A stretch of DNA of 64,000 bases. It comes from an uncultured Wohlfahrtiimonas sp. (GTDB taxonomy: Bacteria > Pseudomonadota > Gammaproteobacteria > Cardiobacteriales > Wohlfahrtiimonadaceae). Made by a program: the position numbers and the translations under genes. Below, piece after piece: positions 20,349-30,419 of this stretch (within the stretch, counting starts at the first letter, position 1; each line of letters starts with the position of its first letter). The notes beneath the pieces are model-generated. The model was not told where the DNA came from, did no database searches, and worked only from the letters and a program-made list of their open reading frames with translations. The stretch is taken from contig CANRJJ010000003.1 of the NCBI GenBank assembly GCA_947630895.1, forward strand, positions 1 through 64,000, written 5' to 3'.

Positions 20349-20365
20349 TTAAGGATATTTGAAGA

Positions 20366-21193
20366 ATGAAAAAAACATTAATTAGTACAGCATTAGTAGT
20401 AAGCAGTATTGTTGGAAGTTTGAGCCTAGCGCAAACTTTTGAAATTCCAGATCCTGTTGCGATTATCGATGGTAAACCATTATCAAAAGCTGATTTTCAA
20501 GCTGCATTAGAGCCAGTCGTTGGTGTTGATAATCTAGATTTTTTACAAAATGCTCAGCAGTTGAATGAGTTTGTAACTCAATTAGCATTACAAGAGCAAT
20601 TAGCACAAGTGGCTAAAAAAGAAGGTTTAGATAAAACAGCAGAATATAAGAAATTTATTGAATATGCTGAAAGATCAGGTCTTTCTCAAGCATATTTGAA
20701 AAAATTAGTAGATGACATCAAAATTTCTGATGAAGAAATCAAAGCAGAATATGACAAGCAAGTAAAAGCGATTGATAAAAATGAATATCGCGCGGCGCAT
20801 ATTTTGGTAGAGAAAGAATCAGAAGCGAAAGACTTAATAGCAAAATTGAAAGATAAAAAGAAACCTTTATCTTTTGCTGATGCAGCTCAACAGTATTCAA
20901 AAGATCCAGGATCGAAAGATAATGGCGGTGAATTGGGTTGGTTTAGAGCACAAGTGATGGTGCCTGAATTTGGTGAAGCTTTACAAACAATGAAAGCTGG
21001 TGAAATTTCTGATACGCCAGTAAAAACTCAATTCGGTTATCACATTATTAATTTAGAAGAAGTACGTGAAACACCAATTGATTCGTTAGAAGTTTCAGAA
21101 GATCGCATCAAAGATTCTCTAATGGCTAACCAGCTTCGTGATAAAATCGAAGCGATTCAGCAAAAAATTAAGATTGAATATAAAGCTCAATAA
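20366..21193 (+). CDS. Periplasmic peptidyl-prolyl cis-trans isomerase (parvulin/PpiC-SurA-like)
   Basis: 275 aa with signal peptide; YRAAHILVEKESEAKDLIAKL, FADAAQQYSKDPGSKDNGGELGWF, QFGYHIINLEE. Confidence 0.92.
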   Translation: MKKTLISTALVVSSIVGSLSLAQTFEIPDPVAIIDGKPLSKADFQAALEPVVGVDNLDFLQNAQQLNEFVTQLALQEQLAQVAKKEGLDKTAEYKKFIEYAERSGLSQAYLKKLVDDIKISDEEIKAEYDKQVKAIDKNEYRAAHILVEKESEAKDLIAKLKDKKKPLSFADAAQQYSKDPGSKDNGGELGWFRAQVMVPEFGEALQTMKAGEISDTPVKTQFGYHIINLEEVRETPIDSLEVSEDRIKDSLMANQLRDKIEAIQQKIKIEYKAQ

Positions 21194-21216
21194 TTTTATA
21201 TAACAGCAATCATGTA

Positions 21217-21246
21217 AAAGCCTGAATCAATGATTTAGGCTTTTTT
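21217..21246 (+). terminator. Rho-independent terminator
   Basis: AAGCCTGAATC-AAT-GATTTAGGCTTTTTT. Confidence 0.8.
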
Positions 21247-21272
21247 ATTATTACGAATTAGGAATAAATATA

Positions 21273-22280
21273 GTGGATTTTTTAGCAAATTATTTTTTGT
21301 TTTTCTTCAAGCTCATCACAATCGTTGTATCTTTATTGATTATTTTAATTGTAATTAAAGGCGGTCGAGACCTAAAAAAGAAGAAAGGTGAAATAATTTT
21401 TGAAGATTTATCAGAAGAGTTTGATGATTTAAAAGAATCATACAAAGATTTAGTTTCAGATGAGCAATCTGATGAAGAAAAAAATGAAGCAAAATCTGCT
21501 AAAAAATGGTGGCAATTTTGGAAGAAGAAATCAGACGCGACAGAAGATGAGAAAAAAGTATTATCTAAATTATTTGTGATTGATTTTGATGGTGATATGG
21601 CGGCTAATGCTGCACATAATCTCAAGCAAGAAGTGAATGCTGTATTGAGTGTTGCTAAAGACAATGATGAAGTTTTAGTGCGCTTAAAAAGCCCGGGTGG
21701 TGTTGTGAATGGCTATGGTTTGGCGGCAGCTCAACTGGAAAGATTCAAAGAGAAAAATTTAGATTTAACTGTTGCTGTAGATGAAGTGGCTGCAAGTGGT
21801 GGTTATTTAATGGCTTGTGTGGCAAATAAAATTGTTGCTGCGCCATTTGCGATTTTAGGTTCTATTGGTGTGGTTGCTCAATTACCAAATTTTCATAGAT
21901 TGTTGGAAAAATATGACATTGATTATGAACAATTTACAGCAGGTAAATATAAGCGCACAGTGACAATGTTTGGTGAAAATACTGAAGAAGGCCGTGAAAA
22001 ATTCAAAGAAGAATTGGAAGACATTCATGTGATTTTCAAAGAGTATGTTAGCAAGCATCGTCCGCAAATGGACATTGAAAAAATTGCAACAGGTGAGCAT
22101 TGGTTAGGTACGCAAGCTTTAACGTTGAATTTAGTGGATGAGTTGCAAACAAGTGATGCTTATTTGTTGGCTAAATTAGAAAGTTTCCGCGTGATTCATG
22201 TGGGTTTTGTAGAACGTAAATCATTGCGTTCAAGTGCTTTGAAAATCTTAGCTAAAATTCAATCTCGCTTTTCATACTAA
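21273..22280 (+). CDS. sohB: SohB-like inner membrane peptidase (S49 family)
   Basis: 335 aa, GTG start; DEVLVRLKSPGGVVNGYGLAAAQL, VAASGGYLMACVANKIVAAPFAILGSIGVV. Confidence 0.9.
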   Translation: MDFLANYFLFFFKLITIVVSLLIILIVIKGGRDLKKKKGEIIFEDLSEEFDDLKESYKDLVSDEQSDEEKNEAKSAKKWWQFWKKKSDATEDEKKVLSKLFVIDFDGDMAANAAHNLKQEVNAVLSVAKDNDEVLVRLKSPGGVVNGYGLAAAQLERFKEKNLDLTVAVDEVAASGGYLMACVANKIVAAPFAILGSIGVVAQLPNFHRLLEKYDIDYEQFTAGKYKRTVTMFGENTEEGREKFKEELEDIHVIFKEYVSKHRPQMDIEKIATGEHWLGTQALTLNLVDELQTSDAYLLAKLESFRVIHVGFVERKSLRSSALKILAKIQSRFSY

Positions 22281-22299
22281 TTATAAAAAGGCATAAGAT

Positions 22300-22881
22300 A
22301 TGACAAATTCGATGATAATTTGGTTGATTGTAATAATCATTGCGATAGCAATTATTGTGATCTTTAATCGCTTGGTGCGTAAACGAAATTATTGTCGCAA
22401 TAGCTTTGCACAGATAGATGTGCAACTAAAGAAACGTCATGATCTTGTGCCTAATTTAGTTTCAGTCGCACAAGGTTATTTAGATCATGAAGCATCTGTG
22501 CTTGAGCGCGTGATTTCTGCGAGACAACGCGCTTCTGAGAGTTTAGTTGCGACAAAAAATGATATTGGCTCATTAGCTGCGATGCAGATGTTGCTGAGCA
22601 GTGAAGCAAGTTTTTCATCGGCATTACAAGGCTTCTTTGCAAATGTCGAAGCTTATCCTGAATTGAAAGCGAGCCAGCAAATGAAGCTATTGCATGAAGA
22701 ATTGGTGCATATTGAAAATAGCATCGCTTATGCAAGACAAGCTTATAACGATAGCGTGACATTTTATAATATTGATCGTGAGTCTTTTCCATCTAGTATT
22801 ATTGCCAATTTATTAGGATTTAAGCGCATCGAACAATTGGAATTACCAGTTGAAGGTGGCGCGCCAAAAGTATTTGAATGA
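22300..22881 (+). CDS. lemA: LemA family protein
   Basis: 193 aa; single N-terminal TM, IDVQLKKRHDLVPNLVSVAQGY, ARQAYNDSVTFYN. Confidence 0.9.
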   Translation: MTNSMIIWLIVIIIAIAIIVIFNRLVRKRNYCRNSFAQIDVQLKKRHDLVPNLVSVAQGYLDHEASVLERVISARQRASESLVATKNDIGSLAAMQMLLSSEASFSSALQGFFANVEAYPELKASQQMKLLHEELVHIENSIAYARQAYNDSVTFYNIDRESFPSSIIANLLGFKRIEQLELPVEGGAPKVFE

Positions 22882-25046
22882 TTGTTCAGGTTGCCATCCC
22901 AAGTCCATTATATTCTTTATTCGATTATGAATTGGAATCAGTCAATAGTGATTCGCCCATTGGTTGTAGAGTAAGGGTTTCTTTTGGGCGTCAAAATTTG
23001 GTTGGCATTGTCATTGGCACAGTTGAAGAAAGTACTCATAAAAAATTAAAAAAAGCGATGCTGCTAGATAGCTCGCCAATCATGACTGAAGATTTATTAA
23101 AACTAGGACGATGGATCGCTGAGTATTATCATGCACCAATCGGGCTTGTTTTTAAAATGATGTTGCCACAAAAGCTCCGTAAAGATGAAATTTATCAGCG
23201 TAGTCGAGAGATCTATTTAGAATTATCAGATAACTTTAAAGAATGGATTGAAAATAATCAGACTAAAAAAGCACGAGTTTTTTTGATTGAGCAGTTGATA
23301 GAGCATTTACCGATACAGCGTTCTGAATTTAGCCAACAATTTTCTAATTTTAAAGCCCATGAAAAAGCATTGATGGCAGATAATGTATTGCTTCATACAG
23401 AACAGTACGAGGATTCTTTAGATTTATCAGATCATCGCTTTCCAACTCTGCCTTATGTGTTAAATGATGAACAAACTCATGCTGTACAGGCAGTCAGTTT
23501 ACATCAGTTTTCTGTTTCACTGTTAGAAGGTGTAACAGGCTCAGGAAAGACGGCTGTTTATTTAGAATTAGCTAAAAGAGTTTTGCAAGCTGGGCAACAA
23601 GTGCTGATCTTAGTGCCTGAAATTGGTTTAACGCCACAGTTCATAGAAAGAGTTGAAAACATTTTGTCTGTACCATTTGTTGTGGTGCATTCTGAAGTGA
23701 ATGAAACAGAAAAAATGAGAGCATGGGAAGCAGCAAAGCATCATACGGTATCGCTAGTTATTGGCACTCGCTCTGCGTTATTCACACCATTTGATCAGTT
23801 AGGCATGATCATCATTGATGAGGAGCATGATGGCTCATATCGTCAGCGAGATACGGTCAGATACTCAGCACATGATGCAGCCATTCAGCGAGCTTATTTC
23901 TTAAATATTCCTATCGTCTTGGGTTCTGCGACGCCAATTTTAGAAACGATTCATAATGTTGAAAAAGGACGATATCAACTATTGTCTTTGAATGAGCGTG
24001 CTAAAGGTAAAACACCTGATTGGCAAGTCGTAGATATGAATGAAACGATGTCTATGGATGGCTTATCCATAGAGTTATTGAATGAGATAGAGGCAACATT
24101 AGAACGAAAAGAGCAAGTCATTATTTACATCAATCGACGTGGATATTCGCCTGTTTTAATGTGTGAAGGTTGTGGTTGGGTGCCTGAATGTAAAGCTTGT
24201 GAATATCGATTAACGGTTTACCGTAAGACTAATAGCTTACGTTGTCATCATTGTAATCATATGGAAGCGCTGCCTCGTAAATGTCCAAGTTGTCATCAAG
24301 CATTATTAAAAATGTTTGGACAAGGCACAGAACGAATAGAAAAAGCGTTACAAGATGCATTTCCAAAGGCGAATGTCATTCGTTTTGATAGAGATCAGTT
24401 GAAAAGTAAAACGGCATTTGCTTCAGCTGTGGATCAAGTGATTGAAGGGCATGCAGATATTATTATCGGTACACAAATGATCGCGAAAGGGCATGATTTT
24501 GCGAAGGTCACATTGGTTGGGATGGTAGATATTGATGGAATTTTGTATTCATCTGATTTTCGTGCTGAAGAGAAACTGGCACAAACTTTGATGCAAGTTT
24601 CGGGGAGATCGGGTAGAGATGCATCTCATGGAAAAGTTGTGATTCAAACACATTTTCCTGAACATGCATTGTTTAATGATCTGCCTCAGCAAGGTTATGC
24701 TGAATTTTCTCGAAACCTATTAGAGCAAAGGCAGCACTTTGAATTTCCACCTTATGAATATCAGGCGTTGTTTCAAGTGGAAGGGCAGGATGAACGTGAA
24801 ACATTGCAAGCGTTTGAACAGTTGATGCAAAGTGTTGATTGCCAAAATTATCCAGTGGGTATAACACCAATCTATCCAAATGCTTTGTCGAAGCGCCAAA
24901 ATTTTTATCGTTTTTATATTGTATTACAGAGTAAATCACGGAAAGATTTGCATCGAACTGTGCATTATTTGATGGCCTCTGCAGCACAAATATTGCCGAG
25001 TAAGATTAGACACTTTTGTGAAATCGATCCGTGGGATTTTGATTAA
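22878..25046 (+). CDS. priA: Primosomal protein N' (replication restart helicase)
   Basis: 722 aa; LLEGVTGSGKTAVYLE, DEEHDGSYRQ, zinc-binding CEGCGWVPECKACEYRL...CHHCNHMEALPRKCPSC. Confidence 0.97.
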   Translation: MIVQVAIPSPLYSLFDYELESVNSDSPIGCRVRVSFGRQNLVGIVIGTVEESTHKKLKKAMLLDSSPIMTEDLLKLGRWIAEYYHAPIGLVFKMMLPQKLRKDEIYQRSREIYLELSDNFKEWIENNQTKKARVFLIEQLIEHLPIQRSEFSQQFSNFKAHEKALMADNVLLHTEQYEDSLDLSDHRFPTLPYVLNDEQTHAVQAVSLHQFSVSLLEGVTGSGKTAVYLELAKRVLQAGQQVLILVPEIGLTPQFIERVENILSVPFVVVHSEVNETEKMRAWEAAKHHTVSLVIGTRSALFTPFDQLGMIIIDEEHDGSYRQRDTVRYSAHDAAIQRAYFLNIPIVLGSATPILETIHNVEKGRYQLLSLNERAKGKTPDWQVVDMNETMSMDGLSIELLNEIEATLERKEQVIIYINRRGYSPVLMCEGCGWVPECKACEYRLTVYRKTNSLRCHHCNHMEALPRKCPSCHQALLKMFGQGTERIEKALQDAFPKANVIRFDRDQLKSKTAFASAVDQVIEGHADIIIGTQMIAKGHDFAKVTLVGMVDIDGILYSSDFRAEEKLAQTLMQVSGRSGRDASHGKVVIQTHFPEHALFNDLPQQGYAEFSRNLLEQRQHFEFPPYEYQALFQVEGQDERETLQAFEQLMQSVDCQNYPVGITPIYPNALSKRQNFYRFYIVLQSKSRKDLHRTVHYLMASAAQILPSKIRHFCEIDPWDFD

Positions 25047-25558
25047 TAATACCAGTTACGATGACGACCAAATCTATGATATGGGCTCCATGGGAATGGA
25101 TCATCATCCCATCTATTGTGATCATAGCTAGACCAATAACGGAAATTATCGCCAGCGACTTCAACATGCAGAATATCCATATCATTACCTGCAATGTTTG
25201 TGTTTTGGAAGCTGATGATTTTCCCTAACACAGCCATGCGATCGCCTGAGGCAATGTCAAAAAAGCTGATTTTGGCATTCGGTGCAAATGTTACAAATAT
25301 GCGCTGATCGAAGTTATTGCTTCCTTCTTCAGGATAACCAGAACTGTTGATGTGGCGTTTAACCAATTCTATTTGGCGCTTACTGCGGTCAATACTCGTG
25401 ATTTGTCCACCAACATAAGCTTGTCGGTCAATGATTTCTTCCCGCGGTAATTGAACGATTGCTTCATAATGTAAAGCATCTCTCGCTTGGTTCACTAAGA
25501 AATTAGATGCACAGCCTGAGACAAATAATGCGAATATTAAAAAAATAGATTTTTTCAT
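25043..25558 (-). CDS. Slp-like outer membrane lipoprotein
   Basis: 171 aa; lipobox FVSGCAS; YVGGQITSIDRSKRQIELVKR resembles Slp family. Confidence 0.75.
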   Translation of the reverse strand: MKKSIFLIFALFVSGCASNFLVNQARDALHYEAIVQLPREEIIDRQAYVGGQITSIDRSKRQIELVKRHINSSGYPEEGSNNFDQRIFVTFAPNAKISFFDIASGDRMAVLGKIISFQNTNIAGNDMDILHVEVAGDNFRYWSSYDHNRWDDDPFPWSPYHRFGRHRNWYY

Positions 25559-25711
25559 GATTGCTCCATTGGTTAATGAGCGAAAAGTAGATGTTGATCA
25601 AGCATATCAAAAAGAGTGCTAAATAAAAATACATAGATTTGTATATACTTGCTAAGTTTTGAAATGATAAAAATATCAAACAATAAGTTTAAATTGTAAG
25701 GAGAATAAACA

Positions 25712-27079
25712 ATGTATTTCAGTGTGTTAAAGGTGTTTAAAATTGGCATTGGTCCATCGAGTTCTCATACAATTGGCCCGATGAAAGCCGCAAAATGCTT
25801 TATTGATGAATTGATTGAAAAACAGCTTATGGATAAAACAACAAAGATTGTTGCGGATGTTTATGGCTCTTTATCTTTAACTGGGATAGGACATTTAACA
25901 GATGTTGCTATTTTATTGGGTTTGTCAGGTTATTCAGCCAATGATGTTGATATCGATGCAATTCCCAATATTATTCACAAAATTAAAACAGAAGAAAAAC
26001 TGCATATTTACAGTGATCAATACATCATTAATTTTTTATCGAGTGATTTAAAATTTCATCGTGAGTTTTTACCAAAGCATGAAAATGGTATGAAATTTTC
26101 GGCGTACCAAGATGATCAATTATTATTAGAAGTTAATTATTACTCTATTGGTGGCGGTTTAATTACCTCAGATAATGATGATGTTAATACTCAAGCTGAA
26201 AAAAGTGTTCCTTATCCATTTTATTCAGCGGAAGAACTGTTGATGCATTGTGAAAAAAGTGGAAAGTCCATTGATGAAGTCATTTTAGCGAATGAACTTG
26301 TATCAACTACAATTGACGATATTCAACAGTATTTTAATGATATTGTCACTGTAATGCGTGAATGTATTGACCGAGGATTAAAGGCAGAAGGACGATTACC
26401 AGGGCCGATGCGAGTGCCAAGAAGAGCACATAACCTTTATCAGTTATTGTTAGAACATGGCGATGATACAAAAGATCCAATGATTGTTTTAGATTGGGTT
26501 AATTTATTTGCATTAGCAGTTAGTGAAGAAAATGCAGCAGGTGGGCGAGTTGTGACAGCGCCAACGAATGGAGCTTGTGGAATTATTCCTGCCATTTTGA
26601 CTTATTATGAGCGATTCATTGAGCCATTAACTGAAGCAAAGATTTTAAAATTCTTTTTAACATCGGGTGCAATTGCTACTTTATATCAGCGCAATGCATC
26701 TATTTCTGGTGCGGAGGTAGGTTGTCAGGGCGAGGTTGGTGTTGCTTGTTCTATGGCTGCGGCAGGATTGGTAGCGTTATTGGGCGCAACACCAAATCAA
26801 ATCTGCATGGCTGCCGAAATCGGAATGGAACACAATTTGGGATTAACCTGTGATCCTGTCGATGGGCAAGTGCAAGTGCCATGTGTTGAACGCAATGCCA
26901 TTGCATCTGTGAAAGCTATCAACTCTGCGCGAATGGCTTTAAGAAGACAAAGTGCACCATTGGTATCATTAGATAAAGTCATTGAAACGATGTACAACAC
27001 GGGCAAAGATATGAATATGAAATATCGTGAAACCTCTCAAGGAGGTTTAGCAATGACGATTCGTACACCATGTGAATAA
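25712..27079 (+). CDS. sdaA: L-serine dehydratase (single chain, Fe-S)
   Basis: 455 aa; [72 protein letters not shown]. Confidence 0.96.
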   Translation: MYFSVLKVFKIGIGPSSSHTIGPMKAAKCFIDELIEKQLMDKTTKIVADVYGSLSLTGIGHLTDVAILLGLSGYSANDVDIDAIPNIIHKIKTEEKLHIYSDQYIINFLSSDLKFHREFLPKHENGMKFSAYQDDQLLLEVNYYSIGGGLITSDNDDVNTQAEKSVPYPFYSAEELLMHCEKSGKSIDEVILANELVSTTIDDIQQYFNDIVTVMRECIDRGLKAEGRLPGPMRVPRRAHNLYQLLLEHGDDTKDPMIVLDWVNLFALAVSEENAAGGRVVTAPTNGACGIIPAILTYYERFIEPLTEAKILKFFLTSGAIATLYQRNASISGAEVGCQGEVGVACSMAAAGLVALLGATPNQICMAAEIGMEHNLGLTCDPVDGQVQVPCVERNAIASVKAINSARMALRRQSAPLVSLDKVIETMYNTGKDMNMKYRETSQGGLAMTIRTPCE

Positions 27080-27080
27080 G

Positions 27081-27287
27081 TTAAATTAATTGAATTTTTT
27101 CTTTATCTTCTTCGGTTAAAGTTTCATACCAATCATCACCCATCATTTCGATAGGATGCTGTGAACGGTCTGAACCATTGCCGCACAGCATTTTATTGGC
27201 AGCGCAGAATTTATCACATCCCCAGCAGATTCGTTCGGGATGCTTTGGATTCAATGGAAAACGCATTTTTTTATCTTTTTTCTCCAT
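27081..27287 (-). CDS. Small Cys-containing protein (DUF3079-like)
   Basis: 68 aa; FPLNPKHPERICWGCDKFCAANKMLCGNGSDRSQHP. Confidence 0.7.
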   Translation of the reverse strand: MEKKDKKMRFPLNPKHPERICWGCDKFCAANKMLCGNGSDRSQHPIEMMGDDWYETLTEEDKEKIQLI

Positions 27288-27305
27288 ATTAATCCTTTAT
27301 TAGTA

Positions 27306-28043
27306 TTAGTTTTTGAAGCGGAGCAATCCTTCTAAAACTAGATGTTGATGAACATGGTAATTAGGTTTTGGCAGCATTGGCTCTAAGATTTCTTTTAGCC
27401 ACTTTGCTCTGCCACCCGCTAATACTACGCTATCTACATCAGGTAAAGATTGATATAGAGCAACAATAGAGCCAGCAATTGCATAATGTATGCCTGATGA
27501 AATACATAAATTGGTATTGTGACCAAGTTCACTTGTGTATGCTAATTCTGAAACATTTTTGATGGCAGTATCTTTAAGTAACGCATCTCTTAATGATTTG
27601 ATGCCAGGTAAAATTAAGCCACCTTCAAAGTTGCCATTTTGCGCAACATAATCGATGGTTAATGCTGTACCAAGATCAATCACGAGCATAGGTTTATGAT
27701 AAATATCCCATGCAGCTAGCATTCCTAACCAACGATCAACACCTAAAGATTCAGGAATATCATATAAATTGGTTAGACCTAGAGCATCTTTTTGTGAAAT
27801 GGCAATGGTTGGCTTGATCGCTGTAAATTCTGCAATATGATTCAGCAATCGCTCAAGTCGTTCACTTTTAGTAACAGAGGAAATTTTGATTTCATCTGGC
27901 ATAGGATAAAGATTAAAGAGCTTAACAACAAAGCTTGGTAAAGCAGAGTAATCAATGAATTGATGGTGAGATAAACCATCTTCTTCGGTAAACAGTGCAA
28001 ACTTAATGCAAGTATTACCGCAATCAAATAAAAATTTAGGCAT
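27306..28043 (-). CDS. coaX: Type III pantothenate kinase
   Basis: FDCGNTCIKFALF, DRWLGMLAAWD, PMLVIDLGTALTIDYV; start at MPKFLF 28043, overlapping the birA 3' end. Confidence 0.93.
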   Translation of the reverse strand: MPKFLFDCGNTCIKFALFTEEDGLSHHQFIDYSALPSFVVKLFNLYPMPDEIKISSVTKSERLERLLNHIAEFTAIKPTIAISQKDALGLTNLYDIPESLGVDRWLGMLAAWDIYHKPMLVIDLGTALTIDYVAQNGNFEGGLILPGIKSLRDALLKDTAIKNVSELAYTSELGHNTNLCISSGIHYAIAGSIVALYQSLPDVDSVVLAGGRAKWLKEILEPMLPKPNYHVHQHLVLEGLLRFKN

Positions 28044-29031
28044 AAGCGCGGAGCGATAGCTCTCCTGAAAAATACTGCTGAATAGTGCCATCTTCATGTT
28101 GAATGAGCAATGCACCATTATCTGCAATGCCAATTTCAGTGCCAATGATTTCTCTCATTGGTGAAAATAGTTTAATTTTTTGCCCATGAAGAGCGCTAAA
28201 GTTATTCCACATATTGACAATATTGGGTGGGTTAAAGGCTTCATAGTCATCACGTAATTTCGATATTATGTTAATGATATCAGCGATTAATTCATTTCGA
28301 TTAAGTGCTTCACCTAAGATTTCATAGATAGAAGTTGCTTTGTTCTGCACTAAATCAGCATCGACAAGGGGTAAATTATTTAAACCAATGCCGATAACCA
28401 TTTCTACTTCATGCTCGGATTTAGCATAAGTTTCAATTAAGATTCCTGCGAGCTTTGTACCATTGACCCAAATATCGTTGGGCCATTTAATTTTAGCAGG
28501 GATATTTTTGCTCTGTAGGTATTCAACTAGATATAAGCCAAGGGCAGGGCTAAAACTTGTTAGATTCGCCAATGCTTGTGCTTTGAATTGAATGCGCATT
28601 GAAAAATAGAGATTTCTAGCAAGTGGTGACGCCCAAACTTTACCATTGCGTCCTCTGCCTTGAGTTTGCATCTCACTGACCATAACCAATGCTTTTTTCA
28701 TTGGTAGTTTAGCAATTTCTTCATTGGTAGAAGTGACATCTAATAATGTGATGACATCATCGATCGTATTTTTAGGTAGTTTTTTTAAAATGGATGCTTG
28801 GTCTAAAGGAATATAAGGATAGATTGCTTTATAGCCTTGTCTGCCAATTGTTTCGACAAGATGCCCTGTTTTTAATTCGTTAATGGCTTTCCAAATGGCT
28901 TGGCGTGTAACATTAAAGCGCTGTGCTAAATCTTCTCCGCTGTATAATTCACCAGATTGTAGAAGATAAAAGAGTTCTTTTGCTAATGGAGACATAGAAT
29001 TGATACTGCTTATAAAAGAAAAAAGTGCCAT
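28036..29031 (-). CDS. birA: Bifunctional biotin-[acetyl-CoA-carboxylase] ligase / biotin operon repressor
   Basis: HTH N-terminus (LAQRFNVTRQAIWKAINELK), SEMQTQGRGRNGKVWASP, IKWPNDIWVNGTKLAGILIE; true start may be the internal MSPLAKEL. Confidence 0.93.
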   Translation of the reverse strand: MALFSFISSINSMSPLAKELFYLLQSGELYSGEDLAQRFNVTRQAIWKAINELKTGHLVETIGRQGYKAIYPYIPLDQASILKKLPKNTIDDVITLLDVTSTNEEIAKLPMKKALVMVSEMQTQGRGRNGKVWASPLARNLYFSMRIQFKAQALANLTSFSPALGLYLVEYLQSKNIPAKIKWPNDIWVNGTKLAGILIETYAKSEHEVEMVIGIGLNNLPLVDADLVQNKATSIYEILGEALNRNELIADIINIISKLRDDYEAFNPPNIVNMWNNFSALHGQKIKLFSPMREIIGTEIGIADNGALLIQHEDGTIQQYFSGELSLRAYA

Positions 29032-29064
29032 TGAGCACTTTTTTCCGAATGATAAAAGTATGTT

Positions 29065-29160
29065 CTAACTAAAAAGAACAACTGAAATTACAGCAACATA
29101 ACCAATGATGCAAAGACCCCAAATAATGCAGAGCGGTAATTGGTTTTCAAAAAATTTCAT
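29065..29160 (-). CDS. Small single-pass membrane protein, 31 aa, unannotated
   Basis: Manual translation MKFFENQLPLCIIWGLCIIGYVAVISVVLFS*; SD-like AGGGAGAT about 5 nt before ATG (GTCAGGGAGATGTGATATG). Confidence 0.5.
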   Translation of the reverse strand: MKFFENQLPLCIIWGLCIIGYVAVISVVLFS

Positions 29161-29184
29161 ATCACATCTCCCTGACGTTATATA

Positions 29185-30387
29185 TTATAAAACTTTGATA
29201 ATAGCTTGAGCCGATTGTGTAATATTATACTCGTTTAGGGCAGCAATACAAATTCTGCCTGTATCGAGGATATATAGACCATGCTCATTACGGAGCTTTT
29301 GAGCTTGTTCTTTAGTTAATCCAGAATAGCTAAACATACCTTGTTGATCTTTAATAAAGCTGAAATCTTTCTTAGTTTGTCCTTCATTCAACAGTGCTGT
29401 GAATTTTTCACGCATCGCATGAATACGCTGACGCATTTCAGTTAATTCATCAAACCACTCTTGGCGTAATACATCATTACTGAGTACATGGCCAACAATT
29501 GCAGCACCAAAAATAGGAGGAGATGAGTAGTTTGCACGTACCATTTTTTTCAATTGTGAAGTTACACGCACTTGTTCATCTGTTGATGCTGTAACAACCG
29601 ATAATGCGCCCACACGCTCACCATACAATGAGAATGATTTAGAGAATGAGTTAGCAATCAATACAGGTAAACCTGCATCTGTCATGATATGAATTGCTTT
29701 AGCATCTTCTTGAACGCCTTTCGCAAAACCTTGATATGCCATATCTAAGAAAGGAATCAATGATTTTTCTTTGATCACTTCTGCCAATTGATGCCATTGT
29801 GCATCATTTAAATCTGCACCTGTTGGGTTATGACAACAAGCATGTAAAACAACGATAGAGTTTTCTTCTAATTTTTTGAAGAATTCTAACATTGCCGCAA
29901 AGCGAACACCGCCAGTTTCTGAATCAAAATAAGGATAAGATTCTACTTCAAAGCCTGCGCCTTGGAAGATCGCACGGTGGTTATCCCAAGTAGGATCAGA
30001 AATATAAACTTTAGGTAATTTTTGGCTAAAAAGTTGATTTAGGAAATCTGCACCAACTTTTAATGCACCTGTTCCACCCAATGTTTGTACTGTTGCTAAA
30101 CGATTTTCAGCAATAACAGGATGATGCTCTGCAAATAATAAGCGCTGAACAGAAATGTTATAAGTCTGTAAACCGTGCATTGGTAAATATACATGAGGTT
30201 TTTCTTCAGAAAATAATGCCTGCTGTGCTTTTTTGACAACATTTAACACTGGCACTTTACCTTCAGCATCCGCATAAATACCGATAGTAAGGTTGATTTT
30301 ATCTTCTCTTGGATCTTGCTTAAATTTTTCCACTAAGCCAAGGATCGGATCATCAGGTGCCAAAACAACATTATTAAAAACGTTCAT
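29185..30387 (-). CDS. Aromatic-amino-acid/aspartate aminotransferase (class I, TyrB/AspC)
   Basis: LAPDDPILGLVEKFKQDPREDKINLTIGIYADAEGKVPVL, SFSKSFSLYGERVGAL, CCHNPTGADL; start at MNVFNNV 30387. Confidence 0.95.
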   Translation of the reverse strand: MNVFNNVVLAPDDPILGLVEKFKQDPREDKINLTIGIYADAEGKVPVLNVVKKAQQALFSEEKPHVYLPMHGLQTYNISVQRLLFAEHHPVIAENRLATVQTLGGTGALKVGADFLNQLFSQKLPKVYISDPTWDNHRAIFQGAGFEVESYPYFDSETGGVRFAAMLEFFKKLEENSIVVLHACCHNPTGADLNDAQWHQLAEVIKEKSLIPFLDMAYQGFAKGVQEDAKAIHIMTDAGLPVLIANSFSKSFSLYGERVGALSVVTASTDEQVRVTSQLKKMVRANYSSPPIFGAAIVGHVLSNDVLRQEWFDELTEMRQRIHAMREKFTALLNEGQTKKDFSFIKDQQGMFSYSGLTKEQAQKLRNEHGLYILDTGRICIAALNEYNITQSAQAIIKVL

Positions 30388-30419
30388 ATAGATTTCCTTT
30401 GAAGTAAACAGAGTGCTTT

